This document shows, piece after piece, positions 56,401 through 58,658 of a stretch of 64,000 bases of DNA (the stretch's first letter is position 1; every line of letters starts with the position of its first letter). Under the pieces are notes generated by a model that was given only the letters and a program-made list of their open reading frames with translations, had not been told where the DNA came from and did no database searches. The stretch covers positions 96,892,396-96,956,395 of the forward strand of contig OX375879.1 in the NCBI GenBank assembly GCA_947359465.1. The letters are read 5' to 3'. The position numbers were made by a program, and so were the translations under genes. The DNA comes from Metellina segmentata (lineage: Eukaryota; Arthropoda; Arachnida; Araneae; Tetragnathidae).

Positions 56401-58145
56401 AAAATACAGATAAGTAGAACTTTGAAATAAAAAACAGTTATGGTAATCAAAGGATAAATATTTTTTTTTAAATAGGTCCAAACCCCTTGTCTTGTGATAT
56501 AAAAATTTCAAAATGCCTATTCCTGAGTCGTAAATTTATGATGCATTAGTGCAGTGGCAAAACAAAGGTGGTGGTTCAGTTTTTTAGCTGTGACAATAAA
56601 GTTTTCCTTTTTATGTGTTGTCCATTTGATATTAGTAGGTGCAGCTTGTCCAAATATGGCACTTATACCATAGAGCAGAGGAAAACCATCCGATAGATGG
56701 TTGGTTTTTGGAGTTTTATGGCTCAAGGGCCATATTTGGCCATGCTGCCAAAGACAAGACATATAATACCCAACCAATAGAAGTCTCCTTACACCCGTTA
56801 AAACCAATATCGATGACACGTGAGCGTGCACCATTGCACCAGCTAAAGTTTTTTTTACCATGTATTCATGGGTTAATCTGTTCAATGTAGCCTATGTTTA
56901 ATGTAGACTTAAAAGTTTGTGAAATAGTCTTGAAAAGACCTTACGTTTTTTGCTAAAAGAGTGGGTGTTTAAGATAAAAAGTGCTAAAGATAATACTGCT
57001 GATAGAGTTACATATGTACTGAGGATATAATCATGTAACACTTCCTTTAAATACTTTTCATTGTTTATTTTCAATATTTTGTTTGATTTTTATATATGGT
57101 CTACATTTGACATTTTCCATTTAATATGTCCATATCGCACCCTGCAGGAAAAGTGACACAACTCAAAATTGCAGAAACATCAACCTAAAGGATACTATAA
57201 AACTTATATTGAAATTGTATAAGCTTCTTTTAAATTTTAGGTAAGTATTTATGGTGGTAGCTTCTATTATATTCTATAGAGTAGTAATATAACACGCTGG
57301 GGAGCATCATACATATTTTTCAATGACATAACGTCAAAATTTTGATTTTTTGACTTGTGTCACTTTTCTTGCCGGGGTGCGATATATATTACTAAAGAAG
57401 AAAAACTGAAACTCCTTTCTAAGGTCTCATTTATCCCAGGATCTACCAAGAGCTGCAGTAGTCCTTTCTCCTGCTCTCGTAGGATATGGCTCTCTATATA
57501 ATCGTCGCTAATGAATTGACCTGGCATGTTCACCAATTTGCCCTCCGTGGATTGTCAGACATGACAAGAACCCACCTCAATATTTTCCCTGATCTTACTG
57601 AGGCTGCAGTGAAATACTATTGTTGATGAGAGTTGCATATTTTATTTGTGTTCCTAGGCTAAATTGGACTGTGAAGACAGACTTCAGGTGAAATATCTGA
57701 GCTCTGGATTAAGATTAAAAAATATTTTCCATTTCTTTATCCAATTGGTATACTTGCATTACTTATTTGAAGTGTTCTCTTGTTGCCAGATGACAAAGAA
57801 AACGGTTCCATGCATTCAGTCGATTTGAAGTTGGATTCCACCGGGGCTAGAGAAGAGTCGAGTGGTTGGAGTCCTAATACCTATGACGCCGTTCAGTCCA
57901 CCCCTGACACTGTTGAGCCCATCTATGAGAATGTGCAGCCCACGAGAGTGACTGGGACTCGAGATAAACCCAAGACAGGTGAAATAAAAGGTCGACGTGA
58001 ATCTAGATTGAGGTTGAGACCTTCTGTGAGTGACAGCATTTTGCCGTCTGCATCCAGTGAGCATGAACCTGGACCCCCACCTCCAAATAAAGAACTTGCT
58101 CGATGGCAGAAAGGGGCTACAAGGATACAGGCGTTTCGAACGTGA
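9788..58145 (+). CDS. HAP2: HAP2/GCS1 gamete fusogen, complete 17-exon gene
   Basis: HAP2 (GCS1) is a single-pass protein of the gamete surface, structurally a class II fusogen, that merges gamete plasma membranes in plants, protists and many invertebrates. Joined coding exons: 9788-10018, 18057-18197, 20919-21056, 23855-24000, 24732-24900, 26409-26537, 29252-29382, 31821-31863, 33102-33286, 34820-35061, 38597-38694, 42283-42451, 43412-43577, 45675-45801, 47174-47225, 47974-48009, 57790-58145. The total is 2559 nt, 852 residues plus stop, with no internal stop, all GT-AG borders and all phases compatible. Seen: signal peptide about 1-31; paired cysteines in 50-170; FCCFC at 172-176; RGGQDC at 187-192; AHCLHF at 210-215 followed by DIWYSV; sequons at N71, N142, N246, N273 and N287; transmembrane segment about 593-620; long tail. 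The order and spacing match the HAP2 family from end to end. Family identity is near certain; exact exon 1 and any 5' UTR exon are inference. Gamete or testis expression is expected from the family but is not shown by the sequence. Confidence 0.93.
10248..10300 (-). repeat. SINE family 1, 3' fragment
   Basis: GAATTAACGTCGCACTAGAG followed by CAACACAACAGGCTATTGGC and GGCGGTTCGGGACCAAT match the 3' part of other minus-strand family 1 copies. It lies 230 bp into HAP2 intron 1. Confidence 0.65.
10389..11187. mobile_element. 799-bp terminal-inverted-repeat element
   Basis: The left end (CAGCTACACTCTACG then TTATGAGCGATGGCAATGGC) is the complement of the right end (GCCATTGCCATCACTCATAA then CGTAGAGTGTAGCTG). 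The inverted similarity runs about 75 bp. The interior is AT-rich and non-coding. The superfamily is unclear because no clean target duplication is visible. Confidence 0.75.
11495..11740 (-). repeat. SINE family 1, subfamily with a different tRNA head
   Basis: The body is family 1 (TAACTAACGTCGTACTGGAG; GAGGACAACACCACGTAATT). The minus-strand head reads GCCGTGGTAGATCGGTTGG, GTAGAGTAATGG and AGTTCGAATCC, closer to an intact tRNA gene than the other copies. Confidence 0.75.
12286..12400 (-). mobile_element. Helitron-like 3' end fragment
   Basis: The minus strand reads TTTGTGTATTTGAGTTTACA, then GTATTTGAAACCCGAACATC and a CCCGA/TCGGG hairpin, followed by GGTTATTCAG near the terminus. The same ordered sequence, on the other strand, is at 24265-24387, where it ends in CTAG. 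A hairpin before CTRR is the Helitron 3' signature. Confidence 0.5.
12370..12956 (-). pseudogene. Tc1 transposase pseudogene, outer element (main part)
   Basis: Minus strand: SRSTVGDVVKTWKTTGV, GRPRKLIERDRRVLKREV, then a SDETHYMLF segment containing a catalytic Asp and FWGVFRTW. Stops and frameshifts separate these blocks. The first 15 or so codons are missing here and lie at 14418-14460, across the inserted second Tc1 element. Confidence 0.85.
12957..14417 (-). mobile_element. Tc1/mariner element nested in another Tc1
   Basis: Terminal inverted repeats CACTCATGTCATATATTAAG (12957) and CTTAATTTATGGACATGAGTG complement (to 14417), element length 1461 bp. The minus strand carries transposase blocks: IAQSVISRLWQRFQNEGNV (DNA-binding region), MFSDESRF, VFMDDNARPYRA and WYPIEQVWDMLGQ, the three parts of a DD34E-type catalytic triad. 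Frameshifts make it inactive. It interrupts the reading frame of a second Tc1 transposase just after its ERGV codons. Confidence 0.88.
14418..14600 (-). pseudogene. Tc1 transposase pseudogene, outer element (5' part)
   Basis: ATG at 14458-14460 (complement) followed by SKRKKLSDFERGV, the usual N-terminus of a Tc1-like transposase. The reading resumes at 12956 with the rest of that protein. Upstream sequence to about 14.6 kb is the 5' non-coding part of the outer element. Confidence 0.82.
14775..15158 (-). repeat. SINE family 1 with duplicated tail segment
   Basis: Full family 1 copy: B box GGTTCGAATCC complement at 15097-15107 and A-box-like head to 15158. Its 3' part (GTTAACGTCGTACTAGAGCA onward) is present twice in tandem, at about 14785-14830 and 14850-14900. 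Confidence 0.82.
15240..15530 (+). repeat. SINE family 1, diverged copy
   Basis: AGCTCGAAACTAGATCCAAT, GGGGGCTGGTGTGTGTAAAA, GCAGTCGAAGTTTGGGCAGT and GAGGTGTTGTTCTAAGATC follow the order of the family. It sits head to head with the previous copy. Confidence 0.7.
16082..16722 (+). mobile_element. Helitron-like element, left arm of a long inverted repeat
   Basis: About 640 bp whose reverse complement is found at 16948-17540. It begins TCTCCTAGACCATTAAAG and ends with a CTAGCCA/TGGCTAG hairpin followed by T, which resembles Helitron termini (5' TC, 3' hairpin with CTAG, insertion before T). The interior has GGTTTAGCAAACC-type hairpins and TGACGTCA. No coding capacity seen. Confidence 0.65.
16948..17540 (-). 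mobile_element. Helitron-like element, right arm of a long inverted repeat
   Basis: Reverse-complement partner of 16082-16722, sharing CCCCACAAAAGCAACTGGCA, GATTTGAAATCTGCAGAAAA-like and CAAGAGAATG(T/C)GACGTCAC blocks. The two arms are separated by about 225 bp. A shorter relative lies at 34100-34385. Confidence 0.65.
18057..18197 (+). CDS. HAP2: HAP2 exon 2 (residues 78-124)
   Basis: Phase 0 at both ends; acceptor TTTTACAG, donor GTGAGT. Encodes the strand-rich stretch with YVKEIGNPDTG and NPIVLRLHQTQVILAYPF, which aligns with the region after the first HAP2 strand in plant and protist homologues. Exon 1 also ends in phase 0, so a small unseen exon between them cannot be excluded but is not needed. 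Intron 2 (2721 bp) contains Ty3/gypsy pol fragments and otherwise AT-rich sequence. Confidence 0.9.
18955..19165 (-). pseudogene. Ty3/gypsy pol fragment, RNase H start
   Basis: The minus strand reads LEWSEEADKAFSAATEALAN, then ATLLRHPIPGARLSLWADPS and DVAIGSSLMQ: the linker and start of the Ty3/gypsy RNase H with its DAS-like position changed to DPS. It belongs in order with the RT fragments at 19735-20205. Confidence 0.8.
19735..19975 (-). pseudogene. Ty3/gypsy pol fragment, RT connection
   Basis: PLPDKVKSIQNFP then HRFLGLNNLYRGFVP, the usual gypsy segment just after the reverse transcriptase palm, followed by a lysine-rich decayed run. About 570 bp of AT-rich sequence with repeated GTAACATAAGTTAC motifs separates it from the RNase H piece. 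Confidence 0.78.
20015..20205 (-). pseudogene. Ty3/gypsy reverse transcriptase fragment
   Basis: Contains PFQHFVDEVTRELQG and VYVFVDDIFIAS; the FVDD motif corresponds to the polymerase active site YxDD. The upstream fingers region is missing. Confidence 0.8.
20919..21056 (+). CDS. HAP2: HAP2 exon 3 (residues 125-170)
   Basis: Phase 0 at both ends; acceptor TTTTCACAG, donor GTGAGT. Contains an N-glycosylation sequon (NFT, 142) and two cysteines (146 and 156). This segment and the next exon correspond to the tip of domain II, where HAP2 proteins carry their membrane-inserting loops; that placement is by family alignment, not seen directly. Intron 3 (2798 bp) holds a 529-bp hAT-type element, a short tRNA-like SINE around 22.8 kb and SINE pieces near 23.6 kb. 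Confidence 0.9.
21288..21816. mobile_element. hAT-type MITE, 529 bp
   Basis: Ends CAGGGCTCGAAATA and TATTTCGAGGCCTG, with nested GGTGCAC(A/T)GTGCAC palindromes next to each end, and a perfect 8-bp target duplication CTTTAGGC at 21280-21287 and 21817-21824. No coding content. Confidence 0.9.
22770..22960 (+). repeat. tRNA-like SINE (family 4) with perfect hairpin
   Basis: Head: GGTATCCAAGTAGTTGGTGC (A-box-like) and GAATTTGATTCC (B-box-like). Further on, AATCCAATCTGCC and GGCAGATTGGATT form a perfect 13-bp stem with an 8-base loop at about 22862-22896. Confidence 0.55.
23540..23705 (+). repeat. SINE family 3, two joined pieces
   Basis: A family 3 tail (GGCTAAACATAGCCCATGTG, CATAAAATCTCAAACCAAG) is directly followed by the body core (GGGTGTATTTCTCTCTTC, ACTTTTCTTGTGTGTGTG). 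It lies just upstream of HAP2 exon 4. Confidence 0.7.
23855..24000 (+). CDS. HAP2: HAP2 exon 4: HAP2/GCS1 signature (residues 171-219)
   Basis: The most diagnostic exon: GFCCFCPEK, then RGGQDC, then SAHCLHFSDIW. This CCxC ... RxGxxC ... AHCLRF-W pattern is the conserved core of the HAP2-GCS1 domain. Acceptor TTTCCTAG, donor GTAAGT; ends after two bases of the Trp219 codon. Intron 4 (731 bp) includes a Helitron-like 3' end at 24265-24387. Confidence 0.95.
24265..24387 (+). mobile_element. Helitron-like 3' end fragment
   Basis: GGACATGGACAATGTTCTAC, TTTGTGTGTTCAGTTAACAC and ATTTGAAACTCGAGCAACGC lead to GGTTATTTAGCTAG followed by T. It is homologous to the complement of 12286-12400. CTAG before T is the expected Helitron 3' boundary. 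Confidence 0.55.
24732..24900 (+). CDS. HAP2: HAP2 exon 5 (residues 219-275)
   Basis: Completes Trp219 and continues YSVNALNDPVIFHDVSIQVF, matching the 'W(Y/F)xV' and following strand after the HAP2 signature. Sequons at N246 (NGS) and N273 (NNT). Acceptor TTTCAG, donor GTAAGT. Intron 5 (1508 bp) contains a SINE-3 copy and a SINE-1 copy. Confidence 0.92.
25330..25512 (+). repeat. SINE family 3
   Basis: B-box-like GGTTAGATTCC, then GGATGTATTTCTCTCTTCTG, ACTTTCCTTGTGTGTGTG and a CAACCAACC end. The A-box side (ACTGGGCTAGCAAGTTGTAG) is degenerate. Confidence 0.78.
25655..25905 (-). repeat. SINE family 1
   Basis: TTTTAATTAATGTCGTACCA at the 3' side, GAGGACAACACCACATAACT, CATCTGAGCTGGCATCCCC, and a minus-strand AGTTCAAATCC-like B box near 25890. 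Moderately diverged. Confidence 0.72.
26409..26537 (+). CDS. HAP2: HAP2 exon 6 (residues 276-318)
   Basis: Encodes VMTYYTDSPRNGTEL and NRLLIPQPLPG, the counterpart of the plant segment ending in 'YLVIP'. Sequon at N287. Donor is the weak GTATAG, so an unspliced transcript would stop after one extra residue. Intron 6 (2714 bp) holds a pogo-like element with perfect termini ending 60 bp before exon 7; the rest is AT-rich with no recognised content, apart from a doubtful Tc1-like trace at 27.6-27.9 kb. Confidence 0.88.
28719..29191. mobile_element. Pogo/Tigger-like MITE, 473 bp
   Basis: Perfect 22-bp ends CAGGTGACCCTCTTATAACA(C) and the complement, each next to TA. Degenerate internal repeats of TATAACACGGTTT (at least six) suggest a tandemly repeated subterminal motif. 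It ends 60 bp before HAP2 exon 7, close to that exon's branch-point region. Confidence 0.88.
29252..29382 (+). CDS. HAP2: HAP2 exon 7 (residues 319-362)
   Basis: Encodes LLISKAVIAPRGDECDSAGV then SYEGF and a further Cys, matching the plant 'RVRFTLDGLECNKIGVGYEAF' block. Acceptor ATTCATCAG, donor GTGAGC, ends after two bases of Thr362. Intron 7 (2438 bp) contains a GC-richer block at about 31.25-31.65 kb of unknown identity and otherwise no recognisable feature. Confidence 0.92.
31246..31655. other. GC-rich block of unknown origin in intron 7
   Basis: Clearly richer in G and C than the surrounding intron, open in two overlapping + frames of 60-80 codons but with no motif I recognise. Probably a fragment of a mobile element; no terminal repeats were found. 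Confidence 0.35.
31821..31863 (+). CDS. HAP2: HAP2 micro-exon 8 (residues 362-376)
   Basis: Only 43 bp, too short for standard ORF listing. Reads T-CLKNQPLDLWEIDD, a close match to the conserved HAP2 'SCLHNQLWNFRESD' motif. Acceptor ATTTTATAG, donor GTAAGA; both phases fit the neighbours. Intron 8 (1238 bp) has a Tc1 relic near its 5' end. Confidence 0.92.
32105..32295 (-). mobile_element. Tc1-like 3' relic
   Basis: The minus strand has a decayed C-terminal transposase segment (MPKNRKQTQKKWRHNCSKR, compare the usual SMP-R---AKGG) ending at ACAGTGGTTGATCAAATTAT, a Tc1-like terminal repeat. The rest of the element is missing. Confidence 0.5.
33102..33286 (+). CDS. HAP2: HAP2 exon 9 (residues 377-438)
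   Basis: Starts with a lysine-rich run (EKRKSKKKG) and continues YLLENYGTPYKDP and ITIEFNADKIVALTPG, the last aligning to plant 'LMIELRADDIEYVFQRSPG'. Acceptor TTTTTGTCTAG, donor GTAGGT. Intron 9 (1533 bp) has a SINE-3 tail, a 147-bp tandem duplication, a Helitron-like arm and a SINE-3 copy. Confidence 0.9.
33380..33512 (+). repeat. SINE family 3, 3' fragment
   Basis: TGGTCAAATATGGCCTCTGT, GCCACAAAACCCCAAACCAACC end is typical; the head is absent. Confidence 0.55.
33657..33949. repeat. Tandem duplication of a 147-bp unit
   Basis: Copy 1 is 33657-33801 and copy 2 is 33804-33949. Long shared runs include AATGATGTTACTTGTGTGAA and CAAAGGTTCAGCTCCACATT. The two copies differ by scattered substitutions. 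Confidence 0.88.
34100..34385 (-). repeat. Helitron-like arm, relative of the 16-17.5 kb inverted repeat
   Basis: GGTTTGCTTCGCAAACC hairpin, GACAGTTCTTTTCATGGGG, CAATCTCTTGCTAAAACATA and TAAGAAATTATTTGTTAAAA follow the order of 16948-17200. The remainder of the element is missing. Confidence 0.6.
34525..34705 (+). repeat. SINE family 3
   Basis: Head CTAGCAACCTGCGAGTTGTA and B-box-like GCTTCGATTCC, then a diverged body (TCTGTGTCAGTAAACC, TTTCATTGTGTGTATGCC). It lies directly upstream of HAP2 exon 10. Confidence 0.72.
34820..35061 (+). CDS. HAP2: HAP2 exon 10 (residues 438-519)
   Basis: Domain III-like stretch: KHAQISHVVTASFEKKINFF, VSNKD, AKDCGFGVP and KFPCS. The acceptor at 34818-34819 (TTGTCTTTAG) is the only one that restores the frame; an earlier AG at 34773-34774 would run into TGA at 34785. 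Donor GTCAGT at 35062 gives the matching phase; an alternative GTAATT four bases on does not. Intron 10 (3535 bp) holds a SINE-3, a 722-bp hAT element and an 880-bp AGGGG-ended element. Confidence 0.9.
35655..35862 (+). repeat. SINE family 3
   Basis: Head CACTGCACTAGCAACCTGCA and B box GGTTTGATTCC, then GGGTCTATTTCTCTCTATC and AACTTTTCTTGTGTGTATAC. Confidence 0.78.
36196..36917. mobile_element. hAT-type element, 722 bp
   Basis: Ends TAGAGGTGCACAACCTGCGG and complement of TAGGTGTGCACAACCTTTTT, flanked by TCCTAAAT and TCATAAAT (8-bp duplication with one change). GGGCCACTC-type subterminal sequence is common in hAT MITEs. Non-coding. Confidence 0.85.
37463..38342. mobile_element. TA-flanked inverted-repeat element (AGGGG family), copy 1
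   Basis: Left end AGGGGACATCTTCATATCAA and right end complement AGGGGCTGTCTTTAAATTAA, both next to TA, 880 bp. Same family as 62751-63495. Probably a non-autonomous mariner-like element, judged from the TA duplication only. Confidence 0.75.
38597..38694 (+). CDS. HAP2: HAP2 exon 11 (residues 519-551)
   Basis: Encodes VVVRNTEYGVVAKRRVLIKP and the cysteine cluster RCICNMHCQCV, corresponding to the disulfide-rich stem before the membrane. Acceptor is a strong poly-T tract ending TTGCAG; donor GTGAGG. Intron 11 (3588 bp) contains a minisatellite split by a hAT element and a large direct duplication carrying a SINE. Confidence 0.92.
39355..39489. repeat. Minisatellite, left half
   Basis: Tandem units of about 35-40 bp built on ACTCTAAAACTAGTCTTTAG-like sequence with variable spacers. 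The array continues at 40581, beyond an inserted hAT element. Confidence 0.75.
39490..40580. mobile_element. hAT-type element inserted in a minisatellite, 1091 bp
   Basis: Ends CAGGGTGTCAAGATTTAAAT and complement of CACCCTG, with AATCATGATTTTTT next to the right end and ATTTAAATC-type blocks on both sides. The perfect 8-bp target duplication CAGTCTAG (39482-39489 and 40581-40588) is itself part of the surrounding repeat unit. The interior is AT-rich and non-coding. Confidence 0.88.
40581..40765. repeat. Minisatellite, right half
   Basis: Continuation of the array at 39355-39489: ACTCCAAAACTAGT, ACTCTAAAACTA and GTAACATACTCTAAAACTAG units. Confidence 0.75.
40890..41295. repeat. Direct duplication, copy 1
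   Basis: Shares with 41403-42165 the blocks ATTCCAATAACTGTCTGAAT, CACAGCTTCGCTATTTGTTG, GCTGCTAAAGGACAGTCTA, CTAGTGGTAGCATCTGTTGA, TTGTGATGAACGTAGCCACC. Content not identified. Confidence 0.82.
41403..42165. repeat. Direct duplication, copy 2, with SINE and a second insertion
   Basis: Same unit as copy 1, enlarged by a family 3 SINE (41523-41707) and by about 140 bp at 41897-42035. Neither insertion is present in copy 1. Confidence 0.82.
41523..41707 (+). repeat. SINE family 3 with target duplication
   Basis: B box GATTCGATTCC, the GGGTGTATTTCTCTCTTCTG core and CAAAACCAAC end. An 11-bp duplication CAACCTCATTT flanks it (41512-41522 and 41697-41707). It is absent from the duplicate copy at about 41.0 kb. 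Confidence 0.85.
42283..42451 (+). CDS. HAP2: HAP2 exon 12: stem and first half of membrane segment (residues 552-608)
   Basis: Begins CLGESIKC, continuing the cysteine-rich stem, and ends with the hydrophobic run HHPFLSLFAFLLFLLLLG. Acceptor CTTTTGAAG, donor GTGAGT splitting the Gly608 codon, so the membrane helix is cut by intron 12 (960 bp). That intron holds a 169-bp LTR candidate at its 5' end. Confidence 0.93.
42520..42688 (-). mobile_element. Candidate LTR with polypurine tract
   Basis: The minus strand begins TGATGACGTCG, contains CCAATAAAAGACTTGACGG (polyadenylation signal) and ends CACACCACA. Immediately before it is a polypurine tract AGTGGAGGGGGGC (42689-42701 complement), as expected ahead of a 3' LTR of a Ty3/gypsy-like element. 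No pol remains adjacent. Confidence 0.6.
43412..43577 (+). CDS. HAP2: HAP2 exon 13: end of membrane segment, juxtamembrane tail (residues 608-663)
   Basis: Completes the hydrophobic run (FAKGIFGLMGF) and enters a mixed-charge segment (KSRIFGRKQIQSYIEPELRN). Acceptor TTTCTCGCAG, donor GTAAGG. Intron 13 (2097 bp) contains a 196-bp piggyBac-like MITE; the remaining part, including 44.6-45.6 kb, shows only short ORFs that I do not recognise. Confidence 0.9.
44020..44215. mobile_element. piggyBac-like MITE, 196 bp
   Basis: Ends CCTTTAGACTAC and GTAGTCTAAAGG, each flanked by TTAA (44016-44019 and 44216-44219), the piggyBac target. The interior has repeated CAGTTGTAC motifs. Confidence 0.88.
45675..45801 (+). 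CDS. HAP2: HAP2 exon 14: second hydrophobic stretch (residues 663-705)
   Basis: Contains IIFSMNVLFFCIWPCL at 674-689, a 16-residue hydrophobic run with two cysteines, then GESGEPPEPP. This could be a membrane-associated or lipid-modified juxtamembrane patch, or a second short helix. Acceptor TTTTTTCTTAG, donor GTAAGA. Intron 14 (1372 bp) is mostly a decayed Tc1 element, followed by a run of T at 47041-47062. Confidence 0.9.
45920..46860 (+). pseudogene. Tc1-like transposase fossil
   Basis: Plus-strand fragments: SGLVGAFEMGHFISVEE (N-terminal region), HLAWARNIHRTLDDWSLV and SHFQVF around the first catalytic Asp, all separated by stops. It begins near ACACTGAAGTTCCAGAAAAA, a Tc1-like terminus; the right terminus is uncertain. 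It fills most of intron 14. Confidence 0.7.
47174..47225 (+). CDS. HAP2: HAP2 micro-exon 15: acidic tyrosine-rich tail (residues 706-723)
   Basis: 52-bp exon reading LVDYPDYDAEAYDLYDD: four tyrosines among acidic residues, a tail composition that could be phosphorylated. Acceptor AAATTTCAG, donor GTAAGT. Intron 15 (748 bp) has a long TA microsatellite and a partial SINE-3. Confidence 0.85.
47374..47437. repeat. TA dinucleotide microsatellite
   Basis: Over 60 bp of uninterrupted TA in HAP2 intron 15. Confidence 0.97.
47974..48009 (+). CDS. HAP2: HAP2 micro-exon 16 (residues 723-735)
   Basis: 36-bp exon continuing the acidic run (FSDADSEFDDFD). Acceptor TATTTTTTAG, donor GTACAG; phases join exons 15 and 17 without a stop. 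Because it is so short it is the least secure internal exon, but skipping it would shift the frame into exon 17. Intron 16 is the longest (9780 bp): two Helitrons, a Tc1 with a nested Harbinger-like element, a GC-rich LTR-like block, a mariner fossil and a short inverted-repeat element. Confidence 0.8.
48307..48951 (-). mobile_element. Non-autonomous Helitron, copy 1 (645 bp)
   Basis: On the minus strand it starts TCTATATATATATTTCTC and ends with a GGGGGC/GCCCCC hairpin followed by CTAG, inserted exactly between A and T (A before TC, T after CTAG). Near the 3' end lie stacked short hairpins (GGTTCGC-TGC-GCGAACC; GAGGATTGC-TTC-GCAAT). No Rep/helicase coding. About 85% similar by eye to 53181-53832. 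Confidence 0.85.
49467..51618 (-). mobile_element. Tc1 element with nested Harbinger-like MITE
   Basis: Ends CACTGCCTTCCAAAAG and complement CACTGCCCTCCAAGCAAG, both flanked by TA. Minus-strand transposase blocks in order: SVISRLWKQFQTSGSI, then after the insertion LFTDESRFALDLDNRHE, LMEDNASPQKANLVD and HNPIENL, giving the D, D and E positions. Stops and the 694-bp insertion at 50457-51150 disable it. Without the insertion its length is about 1.46 kb. Confidence 0.87.
50457..51150. mobile_element. PIF/Harbinger-like MITE nested in Tc1
   Basis: Ends TGGTGGCTTCACTTCAACGG and complement TGGTGGCTTCACACCAACGG continuing CGACAG, with TTA on both sides (50454-50456 and 51151-51153). A 3-bp TTA duplication is typical of Harbinger elements. 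It splits the Tc1 transposase frame. Confidence 0.82.
51745..51838. repeat. AT-rich minisatellite
   Basis: About five tandem units of 17 bp, TAGTAATTAAGTATATT with small changes. Confidence 0.85.
51950..53100. other. GC-rich LTR-like block in intron 16
   Basis: Base composition rises sharply compared with the flanks. A start at TGTTGAGAATGGTAACG resembles LTR 5' ends, and there is a 12-base run of C at 52611-52622, but no partner LTR, target duplication or pol was found. Short + strand ORFs (66-74 codons) have no motifs. A solo LTR or an element 5' region is the best guess. Confidence 0.35.
53181..53832 (-). mobile_element. Non-autonomous Helitron, copy 2 (652 bp)
   Basis: Same element as 48307-48951: minus-strand start TCTATATATATAATTCTC, end AGGCCCCCTAG before T. 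Its 3' hairpins carry uncompensated changes (GGTTCGCTGCGCAAAC). Confidence 0.85.
53930..54112 (-). repeat. SINE family 1-related, shorter body
   Basis: The minus strand has GGTTGAATCTGGGGTCAGGG then CATGGATG, matching the B-box region and following CATGGATG of family 1. The body (GTCCTCCCACTGGATGC, AGTGGCCATCAGTTACGG) differs, so this may be a separate subfamily. Confidence 0.55.
55180..55900 (-). pseudogene. Mariner transposase fossil
   Basis: The minus strand reads SFLKHIIITSDGTWIDAFD then TETAQQSSEWR, matching the mariner DETWI-(Y)-FDPETAQQSSEWR block with the catalytic Asp-Glu pair changed to DG. Upstream is FVPNILNFFSKNNVL-like linker, downstream a charged segment. Many stops. Confidence 0.8.
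56560..56770. repeat. SINE family 3 fragments, inverted pair
   Basis: GTGCAGCTTGTCCAAATATG GC (plus) and the complement of a similar tail (GGCCATATTTGGCCATGCTG) lie within 100 bp, suggesting two 3' ends in opposite orientation. Confidence 0.45.
57133..57386. mobile_element. Short TA-flanked inverted-repeat element
   Basis: Left TCGCACCCTGCAGGAAAAGT and right complement TCGCACCCCGGCAAGAAAAGT, both followed by GACACAA and next to TA; about 250 bp, non-coding. It lies 400 bp before HAP2 exon 17. Confidence 0.8.
57790..58145 (+). CDS. HAP2: HAP2 exon 17: C-terminal tail and stop (residues 735-852)
   Basis: Acceptor CTTGTTGCCAG. Finishes the acidic block (DDKENGS), then a hydrophilic, likely disordered tail with PIYENV (YENV at 780-783), a basic patch KGRRESRLRLR (801-811) and a proline run (830-833), ending AFRT and TGA at 58143-58145. 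GC content is higher than in the flanking intron. Tails of HAP2 proteins vary widely in sequence, so this part is assigned by phase and open frame rather than by similarity. Confidence 0.85.
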
Positions 58146-58221
58146 ATGTTTGGTTCAGAACTTCGATATTTATATTATATTCATCTAAATTGTTTTGTGT
58201 TGCAGTTTTTTGTTGGTGTAG

Positions 58222-58227
58222 AATAAA
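58222..58227 (+). terminator. HAP2 polyadenylation signal
   Basis: AATAAA lies 77 bases after the HAP2 stop codon, in an AT-rich 3' region followed by GT-rich stretches (TGTTTGTCT, TGTGTTTTGT). It is the first canonical signal after the stop. Confidence 0.65.
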
Positions 58228-58229
58228 AC

Positions 58230-58655
58230 TTTTAATGCAATTAATACAAAATGTTTGTCTGACTAATGTGTTTTGTAACTTTTCGTATGAAATGTGTGTA
58301 TCCAATTGCTGTTGTAAACTTTTCATGTACCCCGCGTAATATTTTGATGGTGAGATGTGAAAAATTTGCAGCTCCATTTTGAGAGGCGTCCAAAAAGGAT
58401 GCCTGTTAGCATATAGTATATGAAATTTGTATAGTGATGAATATTGGAATGGTCTTCATTCCTAGGGTGACCCTGCCTATAGAATCTCTCCCAGCAGACT
58501 TTGGCCTTCAGATAAAATGTTGGATACTGGCTAAGTTTGAAAAAAAAAATATCAAGGAAAAGGAAAGAGGAAGAAAGTGGTAAAATACGATGCTACAGGA
58601 TCAAAGATGACTTAAGAAGCAAATGACGGTGATAAGCGTGGAAACAGATCGTTAG
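58230..58655. other. Downstream flank of HAP2
   Basis: No repeats or coding signal recognised between the polyadenylation signal and the acidic repeat ORF. Confidence 0.4.
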
Positions 58656-58658
58656 GTT

